Below, in pieces: positions 42,197-53,105 of a stretch of DNA of 64,000 bases. The stretch comes from Blepharisma japonicum (Eukaryota; Ciliophora; Heterotrichea; Heterotrichida; Blepharismidae). The translations under genes were made by a program, and so were the position numbers. The stretch's first letter is position 1. Every line of letters begins with the position of its first letter. The stretch is from the NCBI GenBank assembly GCA_949751835.1, contig CATKHK010000047.1:248001-312000 (forward strand), in the 5' to 3' direction. The notes under the pieces are model-generated. The model was not told the DNA's origin. It worked only from the letters and a program-made list of their open reading frames with translations, and made no database searches.

Positions 42197-43489
42197 ATGA
42201 TATCTCAACTTTTTGTTCTTTCCGCGCGCGGAGATAATATCATAACAAGAGATTTCCGAGGCGACCTTATTAAAGGCACAAATGAAATATTTTTCAGAAG
42301 AGCCAAATTTTGGAAAGGAGACCCTCCTCCTGTATTCAATATTGAAGGAATAAATTTCTTACACATAAAAAGAAGCGGATTATATTTGGTAGCTACCTCC
42401 CTTCACAATATTTCTCCCTCATTTGTATTTGAGATGCTTTATAGGCTGGTTACAGTGATAAAAGATTTCTGTGGAGTTCTGACAGAAGAAGCCATTAGGA
42501 AAAATTTTGTGCTTGTATATGAGATCATTGATGAAATGATAGATTATGGTTACCCTCAAAGCACATCTACTGAACAAGTAAGACCTTTTATTGTAAATGA
42601 TGCTATTCCTGTAGAGCAGACTGCTACAAGATTTGCACCTGGATTTCTAACTCCAAATACAGTCTCTTATACAGAACGTCAAAGACCGATGCCCACAAAT
42701 AGCTCAAAGAAGCAGAAAAATGAGATTTTCGTAGATATTTTAGAAAAAGTGTCAGTATTATTCAACTCAAATGGATATATACTAAACTCAGCCATTGATG
42801 GCTGCATTCAAATGAAATCATACTTAAAAAACAACCCACAGTTAAGGCTTGCATTGAATGATGATTTAGTAATAGGGAGAAATAATGGAAATTATGGAAG
42901 CACTGTCCTTGATGACTGTAATTTTCATGAATGTGTGAATTCGAATGAGTTCAATGAGTTTAAAATTTTAACAATAAATCCTCCAGATGGAGAATTTGTA
43001 GTCATGAATTATAGGATTAGAGGAGATTATCAGACACCGTTTAGGATTTTCCCATTTGTTGAAGTGTTGACTCCATATAAGCTGGAACTGCTGGTGAAGG
43101 TTAAATCGTGCTTTCCTGAAGCACAGTATGGGTCTAATGTAGCTGTAAGAGTGAATTTGCCGAAAAGCTCGTCATCTGTGGCATTTGAAATGCCAAAAGG
43201 GCTAAGTGCGCAGCAATCTGAGTATAGAGACCAAGATAAAATTGCTGAGTGGACTATTAAGAAGTTTCCAGGTGGGGCGGAATATGCAGTAAAAATAAAA
43301 GTAAGCTTAACTTCTCCTTCAGGATCTAAAGAAATTGGCCCAATTTCGATGAATTTTGAGATACCAATGTACAATGTATCGAATTTGCAAGTTAAATATC
43401 TGAGAATTGCTGATCAAGGAAAGGTCTCATCTCCGTGCAGATGGGTGAGATATGTGACTCAGTCAAGCTCTTATGTTTGTAGAGTTTAA
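42197..43489 (+). CDS. AP4M1: AP-4 complex mu subunit
   Basis: 430 residues. Begins MISQLFVLSARGDNIITRDFRGD, then a longin-like domain (HIKRSGLYLVATSLHNISPS, 'YEIIDEMIDYGYPQSTSTEQ') and a mu homology domain (KKQKNEIFVDILEKVSVLFN, 'ECVNSNEFNEFKILTINPPDGEFVVMNYRI', ending 'PCRWVRYVTQSSSYVCRV'). The start and the STSTE block fit AP-4 better than AP-1/2/3. Selects cargo with tyrosine signals at the trans-Golgi. Confidence 0.92.
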   Translation: MISQLFVLSARGDNIITRDFRGDLIKGTNEIFFRRAKFWKGDPPPVFNIEGINFLHIKRSGLYLVATSLHNISPSFVFEMLYRLVTVIKDFCGVLTEEAIRKNFVLVYEIIDEMIDYGYPQSTSTEQVRPFIVNDAIPVEQTATRFAPGFLTPNTVSYTERQRPMPTNSSKKQKNEIFVDILEKVSVLFNSNGYILNSAIDGCIQMKSYLKNNPQLRLALNDDLVIGRNNGNYGSTVLDDCNFHECVNSNEFNEFKILTINPPDGEFVVMNYRIRGDYQTPFRIFPFVEVLTPYKLELLVKVKSCFPEAQYGSNVAVRVNLPKSSSSVAFEMPKGLSAQQSEYRDQDKIAEWTIKKFPGGAEYAVKIKVSLTSPSGSKEIGPISMNFEIPMYNVSNLQVKYLRIADQGKVSSPCRWVRYVTQSSSYVCRV

Positions 43490-43565
43490 GAAGATATTTT
43501 AATCATTTAATTGAAACTAAGCTTATTCTATACAAATAAAGTTAAATTATTTTTATTTACAGAGA

Positions 43566-44078
43566 TTAGTTGGCAAAGTCTTCGCTATTAGAAGACCCAG
43601 GAAGCTTCTTTCTATATTTAGTCCTAATAACCGCACCTTTGGGAATGTCATTATTATTTTCAAAGTTGTTTTTAACCAAATTATTGTATTCAGGATCATT
43701 TGAAGAGCTTGGAAAGTCATTATTAACGACGTCGCCTCATAAAGGATCCCATCCTAGTCTTCCAGCCTCTTCCATAACATCGCTTGGGACTATATTAATG
43801 ATATATTGCTTTGGAGAATGGTCAGGAAATAGCTTTTTATGAAGCTGTGAAGGGAAGTTATCGTTTGAGTCTGGTAGAAACTCGATGGAGAGTCTTCTTA
43901 TAGCAAGATGACTTGTTATCTGAAGCAATGGGGATTCTTCCAAGCTGTGAGGACTCATATATCCATTCAATTCAACGCAAGCGTTTAATGATCCTCTACG
44001 CTGTCGATTCATAAACTCTTCAATTGTGGAATACGCTCGAACCTGGGGAGTCGAATAGCCCTGAAAATCTGAAATCAT
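43566..44078 (-). CDS. Unknown protein, 170 residues
   Basis: Read through one TGA (Trp at 43737). Contains an N-terminal Ser/Tyr-rich segment (MISDFQGYSTPQVRAYSTIE), a hydrophobic block (ITSHLAIRRLSIEFLPDSND), 'KQYIINIVPSDVMEEAGRLGWDPLWGD' and an Asn-rich acidic tail ending in a basic stretch. No family recognised. Overlaps nothing; convergent with AP-4 mu. Confidence 0.6.
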
Positions 44079-44938
44079 TTTTTATATATGGCATTTATTT
44101 AATGAAATTACTGAACAGAATCCCAAGTTTTTTAAAATCTAAGTGAAGAATATTTAGAAACTATTTAAGAAATTATTAAGTCACTCTAAGCCCACTGATT
44201 GATATAATGCATTGGCTTAATAAATTAAGCAAAATAATATTAAATTTTTTTGCTAATAAATTGTGATTTGCAATTTAATTTTTTTTTAGTCAGCCAAAAA
44301 ATTCAATGTTTTTTAAAATTAGCATTGATGTTTTGATAATAGTCATAGATTACTCAAAATATATAAAGAAGTTGAGGTTAGCTTTATGATTTGTATTAGA
44401 TTAATTATGTTTAATTATTTCTTTTAAATAAAGACTCATTACTAAAATATATATCTTTGACTTTTCCCGTATAGGCCAGATTTTTATATATATTATTCAT
44501 ATTCATTATATAAATGGACAAAACCATTTAAAAAAGATCCAATTTTGGGAAAACCCATCTCCATAATCAAGAAGCAAAAATTTTTAAAAAATATTCTCAA
44601 TTATCATAGCAAAATCTCTAACTATTATATTAAATTTTTCACTTTGTATCAGAAGACATAAATTATAAATTTCATGACTTTAATTTAGCTAATACAAAGA
44701 ATTTCAAATAATTCCTAACAAAGTATTCCTGATATATATAGTTGAATTTTCATCAACTGAATTTAAATTGAGAGATATTAGTACAAGCTAGAAGTTCAAT
44801 TACTTATAGTGTCTAGTTTCACTCTTAGTAAAAGGCTTGACCGGAAATAGTGATATCACGGGTCATCTTGCCACTTTAATATGATAAATTATGAGCTACA
44901 TTCCAAATCAATTAAAAAAATTAAGAAAATAAACCACT
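44079..44938. other. Intergenic AT-rich spacer
   Basis: 860 bp between minus-strand genes, no coding pattern and no tRNA-like structure seen. Confidence 0.45.
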
Positions 44939-45700
44939 TTAAATTACTTTGGCTTCATTGCGGAGTTTATCAAGAAGCTGGTCAACACTTTCCACCTTTA
45001 TTCCTGCTTTTCGCTTATCTGGAGGCTCAACAGACAGTGTTTGGTAGCCAGGAGTCAAGTCAACGCCAAGCCTGTCAGGGGTTAATGTTTCCAATGGCTT
45101 TTTCTTAGCTTTCATTATTGCAGGGATTGCAGTAAATCTAGGGGTATTTAGTCTTAAATCGCACGTTAAAACAGCAGGAGGAGGAAACTCTATGGTCTGC
45201 AAGCCGCCGTCTATTTCTCTTGTTGCCCTTACCGTTTGATTTATTTCTAATTTATTCAAAAAAGTTGCCTGAGGCCATGCAAGTAGCCCAGCTAGCAGCT
45301 GTCCTACCTGGTTGCTATCTGAGTCAATTGACTGTTTTCCAAGGAGCACTAAATTATAATTATCTCTTGCTATAAGAGCTCTGAAAATTTGTGCAATGCT
45401 TAATGGGAGAATATCTCTATCAATTCTTTCTTCAACGTGAACATGTACAGCTTTATCTGCTCCCATTGCAAGTGCAGCTCTAAGGACATCAGAAGCTTGT
45501 TTAGGACCAATAGTTAATACAGTAACCTCTGATGCTTTTCCTGATTCTTTCAATCTGACTGCCTCTTCAACAGCAATTTCACAAAAAGGATTCATAGCCA
45601 TCTTCACAGTACTGAGATCTACACCTGAGTTATCAGGGAGTAAGCGAACTTTAGCATAAGCATCAATAACTCTTTTAGCACCTACAAGAACTTTGAGCAT
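44939..45700 (-). CDS. ETFB: Electron transfer flavoprotein beta subunit
   Basis: 253 residues. MLKVLVGAKRVIDAYAKVRL, 'MNPFCEIAVEEAVRLKE', 'VTVLTIGPKQASDVLRAALAMGADKAVHV', 'LVLLGKQSIDSDSNQVGQ' (AMP/FAD region) and the recognition-loop/ETF signature 'AIMKAKKKPLETL'. Shuttles electrons from mitochondrial acyl-CoA dehydrogenases to ETF-QO. Starts at the normal N-terminus with no long presequence, as for animal ETFB. Confidence 0.96.
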   Translation of the reverse strand: MLKVLVGAKRVIDAYAKVRLLPDNSGVDLSTVKMAMNPFCEIAVEEAVRLKESGKASEVTVLTIGPKQASDVLRAALAMGADKAVHVHVEERIDRDILPLSIAQIFRALIARDNYNLVLLGKQSIDSDSNQVGQLLAGLLAWPQATFLNKLEINQTVRATREIDGGLQTIEFPPPAVLTCDLRLNTPRFTAIPAIMKAKKKPLETLTPDRLGVDLTPGYQTLSVEPPDKRKAGIKVESVDQLLDKLRNEAKVI

Positions 45701-45786
45701 ATTTATAATTTAATTGCATTTAATTTGATATTCTGCTAAACTTTATATATTTATTTTCAGCATTATATCTTAAATAAGTCAAAAAC

Positions 45787-46527
45787 ATGGAGAAGTCTCC
45801 GGATTTCCGAATTCGAAATAAATCAACTAATTCGCGATTTACAGCGCAAGTAGGAAAAAATAGACAGCGTGTCAGGAAATCGCAGTCAATAGTTTCAAAT
45901 TGACAATCACAAATGAGTTCTATTGAGAGCGAAAGGCAAAGTGACGTGATGATGGATTCGACAGAAAATAAAGATTTTAAAATATTGCTGAAAGAGATAA
46001 GGGAATTAGATAGTAAACAAAGAAATGTAAAATATATGTAGCATATAGCCCAAGTCAGAGTTCAAATTGGTAAGCAAAAAGAACTTATAAAAAATCTCAA
46101 AAATGAAAACGAAGAATTGAAACAGCGGATTAAACGAAGGAGAAGGATTAATCCAAGGCAGCTATTAAGGATACTGCAAAACAACTTATCGCAGGAACAA
46201 TATAGATTCGAAGAATTCGAACAATGACAACTAGAAATGATAATAAATCAATCATATGCTGCTGAACAAGAGATCTACAGTAATCGGCATCATGATGAAC
46301 TTCAAAATAACCTCCCTTCAGAAGAAATCGTAACTTTTATTCAGAATATTCCAATCCCCAATACTAGCTCCGACCACCTCTGCTCAATTTGTATCAGTCT
46401 AATAAAATCCAATACAAATTCAAAAACTCTTGAAAAGTGCGGGCACAAGTTTCATCCCGAATGCATTGACAATTGATTAATCTCCAACCCCAATTGTCCA
46501 ATTTGCCACACATCAATTAATTCATAA
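45787..46527 (+). CDS. RING-H2 protein with coiled coil
   Basis: 241 residues after removing a 15-nt intron (46027-46041); three TGA=Trp. Basic N-terminus, acidic/Ser middle, a coiled coil (KQKELIKNLKNENEELKQRI) and a C-terminal RING-H2: CSICISLI...CGHKFHPECIDNW...CPIC. The last Trp before NCPIC is TGA, and without it the RING would lose its final ligand pair. Likely an E3 ubiquitin ligase. Confidence 0.85.
46027..46041 (+). other. 15-nt intron in RING-H2 gene
   Basis: gtaaaatatatgtag; contains an in-frame TAG. Confidence 0.85.
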
Positions 46528-46557
46528 TTACTGCATAATAAAATTTATTTTAAAAAA

Positions 46558-48681
46558 TTAACTGTATATCCAATTTTCAAATAAAAGAGTTGGAGGCCAT
46601 AATGACTTAGGATTGATGTCTTGATATTTGTGATTTATTGACTCAAGCCTTGTATATTGAGGATTGCTTCTAGCCTCAAGCCAGATCTCTTTTATATGCT
46701 GAACTGCATGCTCAAATTCTTCATTTGAGTATTTTGGGAAAAATAATATTTTATCTTTGAATTCTGCAAATCTTTGAGTAAAAGCACAGCTTATATATAA
46801 GATTGCAGAAGCTAAGAGTGAAGGGGCATAAAAAATGCTATCATAAGATAGGAGCATTAAGTCTGATAAATATACGGCAATTCTATAGGTCTCTTGGTCG
46901 AGATTCAGCAATGATTGATATGCTTTCATGAAAAATAAAATAGTAGGAGACAATAATCTGAACTTCAGAAGATTTAAAATATCTTTTTCCATTGTAACTA
47001 CTTGAGATGGAGAATATTCATCTGCTGTAATATAAGCGTATTCGATTGAATTTTCTTGCCGATAATATTCTTTAGATCTTTCATGAAACACATCAGCAAT
47101 TTTCATGCATGTTACTCCGACAAGCTGAAGCTTAGACCTATCAATAACCAGCTTGCCTAGGACTCTATCTATATAACTAACTGCAAGATGAAGGGTTTCA
47201 TCGCTAACTTCAAAATGGACACTTACATCAATAAGCCAATCAATTAGTATGCTTCTCATAGAGTGGCTTATATTTGATTGAGAGTTCAAATAATTCGAAG
47301 GAAGTAGCTCAGATTCTAAAGCATGGAGCTGGGCTATATAATTAGGAATTTCAAAGTCAAAAGAAGGACGCAAGATCTGGGGCGTTTGAGACACTAAAAA
47401 TGGGTGGCTTAAAGCCATAGCAGCTGTTATTCGTGTTGCAGGGTTTGGATCTAAACATTTCTGCAATAAATCGAGCCCATCTTCTCCAATGATTTTTCCA
47501 ATCTCCCTTAGCGTTGTAAAAATTTGCTCTCTTGCAGGCACAAGCTTGGCAAAAACAGTTTTAAAAGTTTTGGAGTTTTTCTGAGATATAACATCAGGGA
47601 AGTTAAAAGGAGTTCAGCTTGGAAACGATTTTGCTTGAATTGGGTAGATATCTGAAGGAACCCCAGTCGCTTTAAAAATTTTAAACAATTGTTCAATTTC
47701 GCTTTCACCATTGAATAATGCTTGGCCAGTTATTAATTCTGCCATTAGGCATCCTACAGTTCATACATCCACCTCAAAACCATATATATCTTTGCGGAAT
47801 AACAGTTCAGGAGCTCTATATCATAATCTCCTTGCTTCTCTACCTGACCTATCTCTTTCTTTTGGATCTTCTGGGGTGTATTGGCCATGAGGAATTGATG
47901 TTAGCCTTGACAACGTAAAATCAGCAATTTTTACTGTTCCTGAGCCTGATATAAGAATATTGTCAGGCTTTAAGTTTCTATGAACAATTCCTTTGTTGTG
48001 TATATATTGAACTCCTTCGAACAATTGCCTGATTAAATTTTGGACGTTTTCTTTTGAAATTTTGTTCTTATCAGATACATTAGTTTTAATGTATTCTTTC
48101 AGATTGTATTCTTCGTAGTCTGTGCAAATGTAGACTACTTTGCCTGAGACTTCTCCGCCAATGAGTTTAACAACATTTGGGTGTGAGAGTTCTGATAGGT
48201 AACTGATTTCTCTCAATAAGGAAGTGGGTACTCCGTCATCATAGCCAGCATTTGTTACATCTAAATACACTTTTCTAAGCATCACAGGGGCATCTAAACT
48301 TCTTAGAATCCCTCTGAAGAGCTTTCCTTTGGATCTTCGCTCGACTAAGCATTTTATGCATCTTACCATTCATTTCATTTCTATTTGTTTTGACTCCAAA
48401 TTCTTCCATAGCATTGGAGTATTGGCCAGCTGCCTTCACAATTTGGAGACTAACTGAATTTTCATCACTAAGTCTTTTGCTGGGAAAAAATCAAAAATAT
48501 AAATCAGAATTTCTGTTGGAAGAGCATCAAAAGGCCTGAAGCATTTCTTTTTAGCGATTTCTTTTCCTTTCTGCTGATTTCGATTTTCAATATTATTTAG
48601 AGACAGCTCAGACAGGCATTCCCTTTGTTTTGGTTTTCGTTTTAATAATCGATAGTTTCCTCTGAGTCCCTCTTTCTTCAT
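46558..48681 (-). CDS. F-box / CDK-like pseudokinase / cyclin triple fusion
   Basis: One uninterrupted 707-residue frame (ATG 48681 to stop 46558) if TGA is Trp; no intron needed. Domains in order: F-box (about 51-97: FDALPTEILIYIFDFFP...VSKLWRQLANTPMLWKNL); CDK-type kinase (about 108-430) with 'LRKVYLD' Lys137, a PSTAIRE-like GVPTSLLREISYL, HPNVVKL, 'LWYRAPELLF', 'VDVWTVGCLMAEL' and 'SEIEQLFKIF'; then an A/B-type cyclin (about 438-690) with MRSILIDWLIDV, 'ETLHLAVSYIDRVL', 'KLQLVG' and 'MEKDILNLLKFRL'. Key kinase residues are changed: HRNLKPDN (Asn236 for catalytic Asp) and DFT for DFG, and the glycine loop is degenerate. So probably a pseudokinase scaffold coupling SCF to a cyclin. Confidence 0.92.
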
Positions 48682-49354
48682 ATTTTAAATTTAAAAATTA
48701 AATTTGATGAAAACTGATTATTGAAAATAGATATGGATTTATTTATATTAAAGATGAAGAAAATTCTGCTTTTGAAAAAAGTGTGGATTTTGATTGTTCA
48801 CTTTTACTTCAGAATTTTTAACTCTGATAAAAGGTTTTTTTAGTTATTTTTAACTCAATTTTTGTTCACTTTCGCAGATAATTGCTGAGTATTTAAATTT
48901 GCTTTACTCATATAAACTAGTAACTTCTTTGCTGTCTTAGAAGATTTCAAATATAATTTCTTCTTATTTGGGGCAAACGCGATATTTTATTGTTCCTTCT
49001 CACTTTTTAATCTCACAATAAATTGTAGATAGTCTATTTCATTATTTCACCTAACTTATGTAAACTTATATTTTCAAACTATTTTACATTTATCAATGAT
49101 TAAAAGCATCATATTTTCAGCTACTTTTCACCAAATTTGTTTCTTGTAAATAATTTTACCTTAAAATAACTCCAGCTTTGCACTTGACATTTTTGGTTAT
49201 TAGCATTTTTGGATTATTTTTTAATCGAATCAGTGATTTAAATACCCAATAAAATCGTTTAATCAGCTTTAATTTCGCATGAACTTTTGGGCTAATTTTA
49301 ACTGAGTAATTCGGATGTATTTATGCTCCTTTGCTTATCAGGTCCGGGATATCC
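48682..49354. other. Intergenic AT-rich spacer
   Basis: Upstream of the triple-fusion gene; nothing recognised. Confidence 0.4.
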
Positions 49355-49850
49355 GATGAATAATGAAGACTCCTTCTACCTCTTCTTTAGTCTCACTAAT
49401 TATTCTTTAGAATACCTCATTTATTCTGAAATTCAGTTTTTTGACTCTATCAACCAAGAAGCTTTATCTTCATCAAGTTTGAGTCATTAAGATTTAAATC
49501 AATTTCTATGTAGAATCCCTTAAAGTCAAAAAAATATTTGGAGACTTGTGATATTTGAGGAAATTTTAATAAAAAATCATGATGATCACAATTAGAGTTA
49601 GCACCTTCAAGCTATTAAGCAGCTATTTTTTGGCAATTAGAGGATGATGAAGAGAATAGTTTTGAGTTTGATTATTTTATAGATGAAAATGACTCTTGAA
49701 ATTTGTCAAAAATTCATTAGAAGATCTTTCTTCTTGAAATTAATCACTTGAATAATCCATTATGAAATCTTAATTTCCCAAGAATTTCGTGGAGTTACAC
49801 AGCAAAATTCCAAGGCAAAAAGACTCTTGGATTTATAGAATAAAATAGCA
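49355..49850 (+). pseudogene. Unresolved coding-like stretch (gene with introns or relic)
   Basis: Starts with ATG AAT AAT GAA GAC and 43 codons of plausible protein (SFYLFFSLTNYSLEYLIY). Possible 15-nt (gtttgagtcattaag) and 16-nt (gtagaatcccttaaag) introns follow, but the frame then closes. Further downstream a second coding-like run reads 'EDDEENSFEFDYFIDENDSW'. I could not join the pieces into one frame, so it is either a gene with introns I misplace or a decaying gene. No family. Confidence 0.3.
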
Positions 49851-49908
49851 TATAAAGTTTTAATCTTGAATTTTTGCTAAAAATGTGAAACCTCATTTAA
49901 ATAAAGTA

Positions 49909-50778
49909 ATGATATCAGACATATGAGCCTTATCTGAACAAAGTGCATCTCAAGACCCCAATACTAGTGAAAGAACGATATTTGTCCTTGGAGAAAGGAA
50001 GTCAGGGAAATCATCTTTGATTAATAACTTAATATCACAAAGCACAAATAATGAAGAACCAAGACCTACTGTCGCTTTAGAATATTATTATGCTCGAGCA
50101 CCTCTTGGGATAAACTCTACCCGTGATTTAGGCTATATATATGAATTAGGCGGTGGCCGTCTCCTTGCAAATTTAGTGTCAGTTCCAATGACTGCAGAAA
50201 CGCTTTCTGAGCTGATGATTGTGATTGTTATTGATCTTTCTCATCCATATAAGGTTATAGATTCTCTTTTATACTGACTACAAATTATTAGAAATCGAAT
50301 TAGTGAAATTTTATCACATCTCCCTCCAAAAGAAGCTCAAAAATATCAAAAACGCATTACAAAAAAATGAAGCAAGCATGAAGATTCTGCAAGACTTGAG
50401 CCTATTCCTGTTCCAGTTTATGTTGCTGCAACAAAATATGATGCATTTTGTGATCAGGAAAGCGAAAATAGGAAATGAATGGCAAGAGCTCTACGATATT
50501 TTTGCCATAAGAATGGGATTAGCCTTTTTTATTGGTCTAGTAGAGATCAAAAGTTGCTTGGAGCTTTGAGAATGGTATTGTCATATCATTTGTTTGGATC
50601 TCCTATTAGGAAATTAAGCCAAAAAGATCATGCGCAAGCAATTCTTGTATCTTCTGGAGAAGACTCTTTTCAATCGATTGGACCGCCTCCGAATGCTGCT
50701 AAAGGGTCAAAGGGTAATACAGATGATGAGTGGATTAAAGCAATTCAGCAAGGTTTTCCAAAACCTAATAGGAAGTAA
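49909..50778 (+). CDS. DYNC2LI1: Cytoplasmic dynein-2 light intermediate chain
   Basis: 289 residues with five TGA=Trp or so. P-loop GERKSGKSSL near residue 30, then 'PTVALEYYYARA', 'LGYIYELGGG', 'LVSVPMTAETLSELMIVIVIDLSHP', 'PVPVYVAATKYDAF', 'ALRYFCHKNGISLFYWSSRD' and the C-terminal 'DSFQSIGPPP' block. These match DYNC2LI1 (D1bLIC) rather than dynein-1 LICs. Works in retrograde intraflagellar transport in cilia. Confidence 0.93.
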
Positions 50779-51012
50779 TAATTTATTTTTAAGTAAGCTG
50801 TAGTATAAATCTTTAATTAGCACAAGGCAATGCATTTACAAGCTTTTTTTAAAATCTTTTTTAAATTTGGAGAACTTAGATAAAATTCTTTTTAATTTAG
50901 GCCATTATTATAAATTCAGATAAAGAGAATAGGCACTTTGATTATAACAAATTTTTTTAAAAATATTGAAAAAGTAAGCAATTTAATAAATTTACCATGC
51001 ATATAAAATAAA

Positions 51013-51852
51013 ATGATAAATAGATCATCCTCGAGTTTGGATTTATTCAAGCAAATAAGAAATACAAACAGGCAAGTGACACAAATTAATAAATTGCAAG
51101 CTGAAAATCAATCTGATAACAGTGCCTCAGATGACGATTCTGATGAATGGAAAAAACTCAAAAAAAGTTCGAAATTGAAGTTACTCACTGCTGGTTTTTT
51201 AAAATGCGCTTTTGCAACTCAGAACTTAAAATCAGTTGAATCTCTCAAAGTGAATCCCAATAAATTTAGGAATTCATTGCAGCATCCAGAAAGCTATCAT
51301 ATCATGAAAGGCCTCTGCAGACTCAGCAGCATTAAGTCTAAACCAGACTTAGAGCAAGATCACCATTTAAGCCCAGGCTTTATTGATATGATTTCTAAAA
51401 CCATGATAAAATCTCGAAATAAAGGCATTCTCGTAAGAAAATCCCAAGCAGATGAAGACAAAGAGCTTGAACTTGAAAAGTTAAAAATCATGCAAATTAT
51501 CAGAGAAGGCAATAACACCCCTCCGAACAAGGAAATATCCTGAGAAGTTAAACGAAACGAAGAAAAAAAAAAGTCAGTTCTGTCAAAGAAAAGAAAAAAT
51601 ATCAATAAACCCCCACAAAATCGTTTATTGAGTCCCAAAATTCCTAAGCTTTTGCTACCTTTAGAGCCTATCGATCTCAAATCACTCAGTGAGATTTCTC
51701 CTCGATATTTTGTTAAAAGTACTTCCCCTCGAAGTATAGGAATTTCAGAAAGGCTCTACCCAAAAGAGAAACGGATAAAAAAAGAGATAAAAGAAAATTA
51801 TACAGAAAGAATTCGGCAATACCAGTCTCCTTATTTAGCAAGAGTAAGCTAA
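51013..51852 (+). CDS. Basic disordered protein, unknown
   Basis: 279 residues, one TGA=Trp at 51541. Lys/Ser/Leu-rich with an acidic 'SASDDDSDEW' patch, a hydrophobic helix (LKLLTAGFLKCAFATQNL) and a C-terminal 'SPRYFVKSTSPRS' region. No family recognised. Confidence 0.65.
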
Positions 51853-51881
51853 GTATAAAATGAAAATTTATATTAATGATA

Positions 51882-53021
51882 TTAATAGCTTTCAATCCCC
51901 CGAATCCTCTTTAAAACCCCACTATCAAACCAAATATCTTCAATTTTAAAAATCTTTGCGACAATCCCATGGCCTAAGTTGACAGTTGAATTAGGTTTAA
52001 TGAGTGGGAAGTCTTGGAAATCAATGATTTCGCCATTACTTTCATTTGCTTCAAATCATGAATCCTCATGCAATATAGACTGTTCAATTATAGAAAGTGT
52101 AGGCGTGTAGTTATTCAGATTTTCGCCACAAATAGTGTAATGGGCAATATATTTGTCTTGGGGATATTCTTTGATACAATCGTTGACAGCTTCACGTATG
52201 ACCTTATTTTTTTTATTTTTTCCTGTTTTGTCTCTGCATATCCTTTCAATTTTGTTCATTAAATGATTGATCAAGTTTTCAGCTTTTATGAGTAAAAAAA
52301 GAGATATTTTGCTCATCACTTTTAAGTTGTCGCCAAATATAGTAGATAATGGGCGTTTATAGACTTCTCTTCAAGAAATAGCGCTGTTTAGATAATTCAG
52401 ATATTCTGCGTTTGCTACTTTTATAGATTCTGCTTGATTTCTTAAAGTATCGAGCTCATTGGCTTTTTCGTATAATTCTTTGGCTGCCTTTGGGAGATAA
52501 TCATACTCTTTTTTAGCCTCATAATAATAATCGCGGTATGGGAAAAAAGTATTGTGGATGCACATATTGTATTTGTCAGCTATGTAGTATACTATTGGAG
52601 ATCTTGGTGGAGTAGGATTGAAATAGCTTATATTTCCAGTAGTTTTAACTACAGCAGCTTTTAGTATGCTAGCTAGAGTGGCTGGGTTATCGATAATGAT
52701 TTCTGGAAGGTAATTTTTCAGCCATTTTCTCTCTTCATTAGACTTGAAACTATTTTCGCCCCATGCTCTGTCTTTTAATCTTTGAAACTGGGCTGCTAAT
52801 GATTGTGCTTTATTAAATCACTTAGTCTGATCATTTTCTTTATTTTCCCATTTTTTCCATAAGCCTAAAGATTCGTGATTTGCATCGCCTATGAGTTTGA
52901 GCTTTTCATTTACATAGCAATATTTTGCATTGATTCTGAGCACAAAAGGTTTTTTCATTCCTGCATTTTTCTTGACAGCTTTATTCCATAGATGCTTAAG
53001 CTGGGATTCTGAAGTTCACAT
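51882..53021 (-). CDS. Helical protein, unknown
   Basis: 379 residues from ATG-TGA (Met-Trp) at 53021, reading TGA as Trp at several points; broken into sub-threshold frames under the standard code. Helical, Trp/Tyr-rich N-terminal half (LKHLWNKAVKKNAG, 'ALSLGLWKKWENKEN'-like), a conserved-looking 'NPTPPRSPIVYYIADKYNM' loop, a coiled coil (ELYEKANELDTLRNQAES), and a C-terminal beta-rich piece (STVNLGHGIVAKIFKIEDIW). No known family. Divergent from actin with 84 bp between. Confidence 0.7.
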
Positions 53022-53105
53022 CTCTTCGAAGTTTATCACTAAGGAAAATTTAAGAAATTAGGCCAAGTTTGTAATAATCCATAATTAACTCGCTGATAAT
53101 AAAAA

